Below are positions 1 to 5,093 of a stretch of DNA of 10,691 nt, one piece after another (position 1 is the first letter of the stretch; each line of letters starts with the position of its first letter). This stretch comes from an uncultured bacterium. GTDB lineage: Bacteria; Cyanobacteriota; Vampirovibrionia; Gastranaerophilales; Gastranaerophilaceae. Below the pieces are notes generated by a model that saw nothing but the letters and a program-made list of their open reading frames with translations, was not told the origin of the DNA and made no database searches. The stretch spans positions 1 to 10,691 of the forward strand of contig USGC01000046.1 of assembly GCA_900554095.1 (NCBI GenBank), in the 5' to 3' direction. The translations under genes and the position numbers were made by a program.

Positions 1-247
1 GTTTTTCAATTTCCGCTCTACCAACTGAGAAAACTTACACATAACAATTAAATTTAGATTTGTAGCTCAGTTGCCCAGCGAAGTCGGAGACGCAGCGTTT
101 TTCAATTTCCGCTCTACCAACTGAGAAAACTTACACATAACAATTAAATTTAGATTTGTAGCTCAGTTGCCCAGCGAAGTCGGAGACGCAGCGTTTTTCA
201 ATTTCCGCTCTACCAACTGAGAAAACTTACACATAACAATTAAATTT
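1..247. repeat. 96-bp tandem repeat made of tRNA fragments
   Basis: Units begin at 1, 97 and 193. The first two are identical over all 96 bases. The third matches for 55 bases and then runs into the real tRNA-Lys gene at 248. Each full unit ends with a copy of the first 18 bases of tRNA-Lys (acceptor strand and start of the D-arm, with two A-for-G changes at tRNA positions 1 and 3), then a GC-richer 23-base insert (74-96). The next unit opens with an antisense tRNA 5' part: read on the minus strand it has a complete D-arm and an anticodon-arm start ending TTGAAAA, resembling tRNA-Phe(GAA) cut after the anticodon loop. No unit can fold into a whole tRNA. The array is open at the window's left edge, so the copy number is unknown. 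An assembly artefact at a contig edge cannot be excluded. Confidence 0.9.
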
Positions 248-320
<73 letters not shown>

Positions 321-325
321 AATTT

Positions 326-880
326 TTATTTTTGCGGTTCTATTTTTATTCCCCAAAATTCTAAGGTTTCTAATATTTTTGGAAGATTTTCCGCGGTTGT
401 TGCATTCGGGTCATAAAAGAAATACAACTGTTGTTTTTTCGGGTTAATCACACAAAGTCTGCGGCACTGCTTTTTCAACTCATTATGTGCTTTAACTGTG
501 GCTTCACCTTTTTCCTTGTCAAAAAGAACTGTATTTCTTAACTTTTTCAAAATCAAAAACTCGTAATTTGCACTATATTGCTTATTTTTAGCCAATTCAT
601 TTATTTTATCGATTACCTCTTGTGGATAAGGCCATTTTTTTGAAGCGTTTTCTGTGTTATAGATAACTAGTTTTTTACCGCTGGCGTACGCGTTTTTGTA
701 ATCATCTGAATCCCGCAAAAATGAAACAATTTCATCAGAATAATTTACATATCCTTGAGGCGTTTTATCTGTATGAAAAAACTTAAAATAAGTAAATACC
801 AAAAACAAAACTCCGGCAGCAGCCATCAATTTGTCTTTTAATGTAATTTGATAGTCCGTTTTCTTAATATACTCAGCCAT
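326..880 (-). CDS. Membrane-anchored protein of unknown function
   Basis: This 184-aa protein is not recognised. A short charged N-terminus (about 1-18) is followed by one hydrophobic segment (about 19-36), suggesting an inner-membrane anchor. The soluble part from about residue 40 has an alternating strand/helix pattern: strand near KKLVIYN (69-75), helix at 87-99, strand YEFLILKK (106-113), strand pair VINPKKQQLYFFY (144-156), and a C-terminal helix at 162-173. This order is loosely thioredoxin-like, but there is no CxxC. The only cysteines are C139 and C143, in a CxxxC arrangement late in the chain, so a redox role is not supported. It lies 69 bp downstream of aroA on the same strand and could be cotranscribed, although a -35-like TTGACA lies in the gap. 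No clear ribosome binding site precedes the ATG. The fold suggestion is inference only. Confidence 0.72.
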   Translation of the reverse strand: MAEYIKKTDYQITLKDKLMAAAGVLFLVFTYFKFFHTDKTPQGYVNYSDEIVSFLRDSDDYKNAYASGKKLVIYNTENASKKWPYPQEVIDKINELAKNKQYSANYEFLILKKLRNTVLFDKEKGEATVKAHNELKKQCRRLCVINPKKQQLYFFYDPNATTAENLPKILETLEFWGIKIEPQK

Positions 881-886
881 ATTGTC

Positions 887-915
887 AGTCTAATAAAGAT
901 TTCAAATACTGTCAA
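887..915 (-). promoter_or_regulatory. Possible promoter for the 326-880 gene
   Basis: On the minus strand a perfect TTGACA (910-915) is followed after 17 bp by TAGACT (887-892), which has 4 of 6 consensus bases. Transcription would start about 7 bases on, at or next to the ATG at 880, so the mRNA would be nearly leaderless. This agrees with the lack of a Shine-Dalgarno sequence. The -10 is weak, so the assignment is tentative. Confidence 0.35.
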
Positions 916-958
916 TAATTATAATAAAATATACTACAAATAGTGTAATTTAATTATT
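914..958. other. AT-rich nested dyad at the aroA 3' end
   Basis: Outer arms AATAATTA (914-921) and TAATTATT (951-958) are perfect complements. They enclose inner arms ATACTA (931-936) and TAGTGT (941-946, one wobble) with a 4-base loop. The outer arm overlaps the aroA stop codon. It might act as a weak aroA terminator, but there is no GC stem and such dyads can arise by chance in DNA this AT-rich. Confidence 0.25.
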
Positions 959-2227
959 AAGTGCAAAAAACGATTTTTCAAATTCAGGAAAAGAGATATC
1001 AACCCATTCAAAACCATTAATACAGACGGGCTTTTCACAGATTAAAGCCGCAACGTATAAGCTCATTGCAAGCCTGTGGTCGTGATAACATTCGACATCA
1101 CATCCCCCGGATAATATTTTTTGTCCATTAATTACAAACCCGTCTTCCCTCTCACTAATATCCGCGCCTATTTTTGATAGTTCACAAACAACAGCTTTTA
1201 TGCGGTCAGATTCTTTGTTTCGTAAATCTGATGCGTCTTTAACAATTGTCTGCCCTTGTGCTTGAGAAGCCAATACGGCAATAATAGGCAATTCATCAAT
1301 CAAGCGCGGAATTAATTCTTTTTCAATCACACAAGCCTTTAATTCAGAAGCCTTTACCCTTAAATCACCGCACACTTCACCGGAAACTACATTTTGTTCA
1401 AGAATTTCAATGCTTCCGCCCATTAATTTTACAACATCAATAAGACCTGTACGTGTCGGATTTAAGCAGACATTTTTAAGAATAATATCCGAATTCGGTA
1501 CAATAAGAGCAGCCGTAATAAAATATGCCGCTGATGATATATCTCCACAAATTTCAATAACTTTTGGCTCAAGCGAACTTTTGCAAATACTTGTAGTTGT
1601 GTTTTCAACAGAAATCACGGCGCCTAAATATTTTAACATTAATTCAGTATGATTGCGTGAAAGATAAGGTTCTGTATACCTTGTAACGCCTTCAGCTCTT
1701 AAACCGGCCAGGAGCACAGCCGATTTAACCTGTGCTGATGCAAGTTTTGAGATATAATCCATGGCACAAAGGCTATTTCCGTGGATTGTCAAAGGAGCAT
1801 GGTTGTCATTTGATTTAATCACAGCGCCCATAAGCGACAATGGTTCAATAATCCTCTTCATTGGGCGCTTTGAAAGGCTTTCATCTCCGATTAAAGTTGA
1901 GGTAAAAGAACTTCCCGCCAGAATTCCACTGACCAAACGCATTGTAGTACCGGAATTTCCGCAATCTAAAGGTTTTATAGGACAGGATAGAACACCGTTT
2001 GATTTAACTATCAGAGTATTTTCACCTTCATAGCAAAAGTCAATGCCAAGTGCTTTAAAAAGTTTCAACGTAGAAATAGGATCCGCGCCTTTAGAAAAAT
2101 TCTTAATAACAGATTTTCCTTTAGCAAGGCTTGACAGCATCACGGCTCTGTGTGAAATTGATTTATCTGCAGGGATTGTAATAACGCCTTTAAGGCCTTT
2201 TGTATTCTTTTGAACAATTTTTTGCAT
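950..2227 (-). CDS. aroA: 3-phosphoshikimate 1-carboxyvinyltransferase (EPSP synthase)
   Basis: The enzyme transfers the enolpyruvyl group of PEP to shikimate-3-phosphate, the sixth step of the cytosolic shikimate pathway to chorismate. At 425 aa it has normal full length. Visible motifs are DKSISHRA with K22 (substrate-binding Lys), GNSGTTMR (90-97, PEP site), DESLSKRPM (115-123), the Asp of IDELPI (D311), NKESDRI with catalytic E339, and DHRLAM (383-388). The patterns RxHxE (R191-E195), SAQxK (164-168) and NxTR (N256-R259) are those described for class II, often glyphosate-tolerant, EPSP synthases, although the GDK variant here is ADK. The start is supported by GAGAAG upstream of the ATG. 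The gene is divergent from tRNA-Ser and is followed on the same strand by the unknown membrane-anchored gene. No other aro genes are in the window. Confidence 0.96.
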   Translation of the reverse strand: MQKIVQKNTKGLKGVITIPADKSISHRAVMLSSLAKGKSVIKNFSKGADPISTLKLFKALGIDFCYEGENTLIVKSNGVLSCPIKPLDCGNSGTTMRLVSGILAGSSFTSTLIGDESLSKRPMKRIIEPLSLMGAVIKSNDNHAPLTIHGNSLCAMDYISKLASAQVKSAVLLAGLRAEGVTRYTEPYLSRNHTELMLKYLGAVISVENTTTSICKSSLEPKVIEICGDISSAAYFITAALIVPNSDIILKNVCLNPTRTGLIDVVKLMGGSIEILEQNVVSGEVCGDLRVKASELKACVIEKELIPRLIDELPIIAVLASQAQGQTIVKDASDLRNKESDRIKAVVCELSKIGADISEREDGFVINGQKILSGGCDVECYHDHRLAMSLYVAALICEKPVCINGFEWVDISFPEFEKSFFALNN

Positions 2228-2243
2228 AACACTTCTCAGACAA

Positions 2244-2252
2244 ATTTTACCA
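2244..2252 (-). promoter_or_regulatory. Possible extended -10 of the aroA promoter
   Basis: On the minus strand the sequence TGGTAAAAT lies 16 bp before the aroA ATG and fits an extended -10 (TGn plus TAAAAT). No good -35 is seen at the right distance. It sits in the 79-bp gap shared with the divergent tRNA-Ser gene. Confidence 0.35.
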
Positions 2253-2267
2253 CAACCAAAGCATTAT

Positions 2268-2295
2268 TTGCTAAAAAAGATTTTTGTGTTAAAAT
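2268..2295 (+). promoter_or_regulatory. Possible promoter for tRNA-Ser
   Basis: TTGCTA (2268-2273) and TAAAAT (2290-2295) are separated by 16 bp, and TAAAAT ends 11 bp before the mature tRNA 5' end. This is a plausible sigma-70-type promoter for tRNA-Ser and perhaps for the coding gene just after it. Confidence 0.4.
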
Positions 2296-2306
2296 CAAAA
2301 GTATCC

Positions 2307-2393
2307 GGAGAGGTGTCCGAGCGGCTTAAGGTGCAGACTTGGAAAGTCTGTGCGGGGGAAACTTCGCCGGGGGTTCGAATCCCCCCCTCTCCG
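2307..2393 (+). tRNA. tRNA-Ser (anticodon GGA)
   Basis: This is an 87-nt class II tRNA. The acceptor GGAGAGG pairs with CCTCTCC (2386-2392), and the discriminator is G, as usual for serine. The anticodon stem CAGAC/GTCTG encloses loop TTGGAAA, giving GGA, which reads UCC/UCU. A long variable arm (GCGGGGGAAACTTCGCC region) separates it from the T-arm with its GGTTCGAATCC core. CCA is not encoded. A run of seven T residues (2394-2400) follows directly, and the Shine-Dalgarno site of the next coding gene begins at 2401. Confidence 0.97.
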
Positions 2394-2400
2394 TTTTTTT
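2394..2400 (+). terminator. T7 run after tRNA-Ser, possible terminator
   Basis: Seven consecutive T residues follow the folded tRNA directly, so the tRNA arms plus a U-tract could end transcription. If so, the coding gene at 2417 would have no room for its own promoter, which suggests that some transcripts read through. Confidence 0.3.
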
Positions 2401-2416
2401 AAGGAAAATATAAATC

Positions 2417-3418
2417 ATGAAGAAAATATTAGTGATATTTTTCTTAATTTTTCAATTCTTCTTGCCTGTTTTTGCTGAATATAAGCCAATTCCTAAAAAT
2501 TTAAGCAAGCAGTACAAAGCCGAAATGGAGCAGATTATTGCAGAAGAGTATCCGCAAGTTATCAAAAAAATTGACAACGAAGTTAAATATGCAAAGTCAT
2601 TACGAAATAAGATTTTTTATAATGGATACAATCTTGAAGCTTCAATAAATTTAGTACTTACTCAAGAAGTTGTTATTCCTGCGGCAGACATGCAATTGTA
2701 TGATAAATTAATGAAAATTACACAAGAAAAATACTTAGGAATAAGGCATGTACCCATAGGAACAGATTGTACTATTCCTATGGAGACATTTTTGAAGCCA
2801 TATTTTATAGATAATAATGTTGATCAAACAAAACTTATAAAAATTATGGATTACATGTACAAAAAAAACAAAGTAATTGAAAAATATCGAAATCAAATCG
2901 ATAAGATGTATCCCAAAAATTTTGATAATTATGAACCTATACCAGAAATTTTAGAAGATGAATATGTAAAAAAGATTCCTGAAAATCTTATTAAGAATTT
3001 TCGACTAGATATGAGCAAGGGTTTAAAGCACATTTTATTTGATAAAATTACATATAATCATAAAACATTAAAACAAATGCTTTTTGATTTTAATAAAAAA
3101 TCTGATTTAATATTTCATGAGTACTTAAATAATCCTCAAAATTATGAACAAAATAAAATATTTATTAAACAATTACAAGAAATGAGTGGTACAATCAGCT
3201 TATACCCTGATACGATAATTGAACAAATGCAACCTTATATAGAAAAATACAATTTAGGACTTGTACCTGGTTCTGAAAATGATACTTTTCTATATAAATA
3301 TTATATAGAAAAGTATCAAGTAAATTATTCAGACAAGTTAAAAGAGTTATTGAAGCTAAAAGAATATGTATATACAAAAATCAATATTTATATATTAAAA
3401 ATTTCGGACAAAATCTAA
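2417..3418 (+). CDS. Secreted protein of unknown function with internal duplication
   Basis: The family of this 333-aa protein is not recognised. Residues 1-20 form a clear Sec signal peptide (two Lys, a hydrophobic core, then PVFA before EYKP), so the protein should be exported; no lipobox Cys is present. The mature part is Lys- and Tyr-rich, mostly helical in character, and has a single Cys (C118). Two halves look related: YKPIPKNLSKQY (22-33) versus YEPIPEILEDEY (172-183), NKIFYN (64-69) versus DKITYN (209-214), and TIPMETFLKPY versus TIIEQMQPY near 119-129 and 266-274. A shorter repeat, YIEKYNLG/YIEKYQVN (274-281, 296-303), lies near the C-terminus. The start is supported by AAGGA at 2401-2405. 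It begins 23 nt after tRNA-Ser. Its 3' end overlaps the convergent M23 gene by 24 bp. Confidence 0.8.
   Translation: MKKILVIFFLIFQFFLPVFAEYKPIPKNLSKQYKAEMEQIIAEEYPQVIKKIDNEVKYAKSLRNKIFYNGYNLEASINLVLTQEVVIPAADMQLYDKLMKITQEKYLGIRHVPIGTDCTIPMETFLKPYFIDNNVDQTKLIKIMDYMYKKNKVIEKYRNQIDKMYPKNFDNYEPIPEILEDEYVKKIPENLIKNFRLDMSKGLKHILFDKITYNHKTLKQMLFDFNKKSDLIFHEYLNNPQNYEQNKIFIKQLQEMSGTISLYPDTIIEQMQPYIEKYNLGLVPGSENDTFLYKYYIEKYQVNYSDKLKELLKLKEYVYTKINIYILKISDKI
3281..3317. repeat. Perfect 17-bp inverted repeat inside a coding region
   Basis: Arm GATACTTTTCTATATAA (3281-3297) is the exact reverse complement of 3301-3317, with a 3-base ATA between. It lies within the 3' part of the secreted-protein gene (codons for about residues 289-301). 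It also lies about 78 bp beyond the stop codon of the convergent M23 gene, so it would form a hairpin in that gene's 3' untranslated RNA. A related sequence, TTATATAGAAAAATAC, stands at 3235-3250 as a near-direct repeat of the right arm. Confidence 0.9.
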
Positions 3419-4381
3419 TGGATTTATTGATTGTCCATTTTTATGAATTCCAAAATGCAAATGTGGTCCAGTAGTCATTACTTTTCCATTTTTACCTATT
3501 CCCGCAGTATTCCCACTTTTTGCTATAACTTGTCCAGAATTCACATAATCACCTACTTTTACATCATAAGAGTTCAAATGTCCATAAAAACTATGAATAT
3601 TGTTGCCGTGATCTATTTCAATATACTTCCCATAACCATTATACCATTGAGACATAACAACCTTACCACTTGTTGTTGCTTTTACTGGAGTATTAATAGG
3701 TACTCCTATATCTACACCATCATGAAATTTCTTAGTTCCATAGGTAGGATGAGTTCTCCAACCATATGGACTTGTAATAGGGCCATTTACAGGCATTACT
3801 TTTTGGGATTGTGGCGGATTTTTAGGTGGTGGAGTTGGCTGTGGCGATTTTTGTGAAGGTTGTGGATTTGGATTTTGAGATGGAGGTTCATTTCCACCTT
3901 CTTCACTTCCGTCTTCGCTATTTTCATCATCCTCTATTGCAATATCAGAATCCTCAATAACCACAACAGTACACCTGCAATTCGGATGAGGACGCTCGGG
4001 AACTTCATCATAGAATTCAAATTCTTTACCATCCAAAGCGCTGCACTCATCACATGTATTTTCTCCGTTTTCTGAATGCCATACATATTTATTATAACTT
4101 ATACCGCCTTTCAATACGACATTTTCAATATTTGATTTTTCTTCCTCTGCCTCTTTTTCATATTCATTTTCTTTCAACGCTTTGTAACGGTACAAAGATT
4201 TTCCGATATTCTGCAAGTCTGTATATTTTTTTAGGATTTTATTTCTATCTTTGTTACTAAAAACCGGGTTAGACTGATTTTTGAGTAAATTTTCCTGACC
4301 GGCAGATAAGCTATCGAAAACTTCTTCCAAGTCTTTTCCGCTGCGTAATTTTTGTAAAATTTTGTTTTTCAAATTTGCCAT
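3395..4381 (-). CDS. Phage MuF/gp7-like domain fused to M23 peptidase
   Basis: This 328-aa protein has four parts. Residues 1-95 are charged and helical. Residues about 100-140 carry the Cys/His signature seen at the C-terminus of phage minor head proteins of the MuF/SPP1 gp7 type (C110, C113, H132, C135, C137, with TCDEC and HPNCRC). Residues about 143-195 form an acidic then Pro/Gln/Ser-rich linker. Residues 200-328 are an M23 (lysostaphin/LytM-type) metallopeptidase with zinc ligands H220 and D224 (HDGVD), H268 (YGHL) and H307/H309 (HLH). All expected catalytic residues are present, so peptidoglycan peptide-bond cleavage is likely. No signal peptide is visible, so export or release would need another route, such as a phage particle. 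The start is well supported by AAAGGAGA at 4389-4396. No other phage structural gene is in the window. It is divergent from an Xre-type regulator. Confidence 0.85.
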   Translation of the reverse strand: MANLKNKILQKLRSGKDLEEVFDSLSAGQENLLKNQSNPVFSNKDRNKILKKYTDLQNIGKSLYRYKALKENEYEKEAEEEKSNIENVVLKGGISYNKYVWHSENGENTCDECSALDGKEFEFYDEVPERPHPNCRCTVVVIEDSDIAIEDDENSEDGSEEGGNEPPSQNPNPQPSQKSPQPTPPPKNPPQSQKVMPVNGPITSPYGWRTHPTYGTKKFHDGVDIGVPINTPVKATTSGKVVMSQWYNGYGKYIEIDHGNNIHSFYGHLNSYDVKVGDYVNSGQVIAKSGNTAGIGKNGKVMTTGPHLHFGIHKNGQSINPLDFVRNF

Positions 4382-4429
4382 TTATATTTCTCCTTTTTCT
4401 ATATTTATAAATTAGCGTTGATTAATATG

Positions 4430-4458
4430 ATAATACCATCATTTTTCATATTTGTCAA
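4430..4458 (-). promoter_or_regulatory. Strong promoter for the MuF-M23 gene
   Basis: On the minus strand TTGACA (4453-4458) is separated by exactly 17 bp from TATTAT (4430-4435), which is preceded by TGG (extended -10). This is the best promoter match seen in the window. The predicted start leaves a leader of about 40 nt containing the strong Shine-Dalgarno site. Its -35 overlaps the operator-like dyad at 4455-4467. Confidence 0.7.
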
Positions 4459-4467
4459 CATTGTTGA
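4455..4467. promoter_or_regulatory. Operator-like dyad between M23 and Xre genes
   Basis: TCAACA and TGTTGA are perfect complements around a single central T. The dyad overlaps four bases of the TTGACA -35 box of the M23 promoter and lies 40 bp before the regulator's ATG. Position and symmetry suggest the binding site of the neighbouring Xre-type protein, which would repress the peptidase gene and perhaps itself. Confidence 0.5.
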
Positions 4468-4482
4468 TTTTTATTCTTGTTA

Positions 4483-4491
4483 TGCTATCAT
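4483..4491 (+). promoter_or_regulatory. Possible extended -10 for the Xre gene
   Basis: TGC followed by TATCAT forms an extended -10, 16 bp before the regulator's ATG at 4508. No strong -35 is found, although the dyad at 4455-4467 lies in that area. If real, transcription starts close to the Shine-Dalgarno sequence. Confidence 0.3.
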
Positions 4492-4507
4492 TTATATCGG
4501 AGTAAAT

Positions 4508-4891
4508 ATGAATAAACAACAACAATTAATAAAATTCGGCACTGTTCTAAAAACACGACGACAAGCCTTAAAACTCAGCTTACGTGAAGTTGAAAAACTA
4601 TCTGACGTGAGTGCCGCTCTAATTACTAAACTTGAAAACGGTAAAATGCCTAATTTTCCTAAAGCTATCACAATAAAACAATTAAGTGATGCTTTAAAAT
4701 TCAATGATGAATTATTTATACTTGCGGATATTTTGTTTGAACCTAAACAAATCAAAGAGCCCGAAAACTCGTTTGAAGACGAGTTAAGGAAATTACTTGC
4801 AACAAAAACTACTCTCAATTCTGAAAATATTACTCAAGTATTATATTTTGTTTTGGGTTTAGAAAAATTACAACGAATAGAAAATTTGTAA
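4508..4891 (+). CDS. Xre-family HTH transcriptional regulator
   Basis: This 127-aa protein has one N-terminal helix-turn-helix domain of the Xre/Cro-C1 type, about residues 9-72. The HTH core runs from LSLREVEKLS through VSAALITKLENGK (23-46), where the ENGK turn is typical. Residues 73-127 form an acidic helical tail, probably for dimerisation, and no enzymatic or sensor domain is seen. An in-frame ATG exists at 4418, but the 30 residues it would add are hydrophobic, unlike the family, and are coded by the promoter region. ATG 4508 has GGAG at 4499-4502 and starts directly before the domain, so it is preferred. It is divergent from the MuF-M23 gene and is its likely repressor (inference from arrangement). 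Such pairs are common at prophage or accessory modules. Confidence 0.88.
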   Translation: MNKQQQLIKFGTVLKTRRQALKLSLREVEKLSDVSAALITKLENGKMPNFPKAITIKQLSDALKFNDELFILADILFEPKQIKEPENSFEDELRKLLATKTTLNSENITQVLYFVLGLEKLQRIENL

Positions 4892-5093
4892 TGCTTCTAA
4901 AACATATTTTTTTATTTTATCAAGCTCAAGTATAACCATAAGTATAAAATTATTAAAATAATATCATAAAAGTTAACATAATATTTAACTTTTTATCTTT
5001 TGTGATAGTATTAAATTGTACAATATTTTATTCATATTGTTAATGAGATAGGAGAAGTAGTTTAACAGGTGATGAATTTATAGGGAGTAAGCT
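4892..5093. other. 202-bp AT-rich gap before the glycan operon
   Basis: No gene is seen. It holds direct repeats AAGTATAA at 4928 and 4940, a stem-loop at 4968-4993, a 10-bp palindrome ATTGTACAAT (5015-5024), and arms ACAATAT/ATATTGT (5020-5026, 5034-5040). An extended -10 candidate, TGATAGTAT (5003-5011), could start the operon with a leader of about 75 nt; its -35 (TTTAAC, 4984-4989) is poor. The ribosome binding site AGGGAG (5082-5087) sits 6 bases before the ATG at 5094. Confidence 0.5.
4968..4993 (+). terminator. AT-rich stem-loop with T-run downstream of the Xre gene
   Basis: AAAAGTTAA (4968-4976) pairs perfectly with TTAACTTTT (4985-4993) around an 8-base loop, and the T-run 4990-4994 belongs to the right arm. 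It lies 77 bp after the regulator stop and could end that transcript. The stem has only one G-C pair, so an operator for the downstream operon is an equally fair reading. Confidence 0.3.

Noticed and set aside
1..125. Additional functional tRNA genes in the repeat units
   Set aside because: Sense copies stop after 18 bases of tRNA-Lys, and antisense copies stop in the anticodon loop. Neither has the 3' half, T-arm or matching acceptor strand.
1..247. CRISPR-like array
   Set aside because: The repeats are contiguous 96-bp units without unique spacers and contain tRNA pieces; no cas gene is present.
2369..2393. tRNA-Ser 3' end as an integration (att) site for the 2394-4900 segment
   Set aside because: No copy of the tRNA 3' end is found near 4892-5093 or elsewhere in the window, and there is no integrase gene.
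3431..4260. Plus-strand open frames opposite the MuF-M23 gene
   Set aside because: They are antisense shadows with low-complexity hydrophobic or Trp-rich translations, while the minus-strand frame has clear domains and a strong start.
4418..4507. Upstream ATG start for the Xre regulator, adding 30 residues
   Set aside because: The added stretch is hydrophobic, overlaps the promoter and dyad region, and has no ribosome binding site, while ATG 4508 has GGAG at proper spacing and starts next to the HTH domain.
4492..4818. 108-codon minus-strand frame opposite the Xre gene
   Set aside because: It is a Ser/Asn/Phe-rich shadow frame with no domain; the plus-strand HTH protein explains the region.
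5042..5093. Riboswitch or leader peptide upstream of the glycan operon
   Set aside because: Only a three-codon ATG...TAG at 5073-5084 and no recognisable aptamer structure are seen; the possible leader is short and AT-rich.
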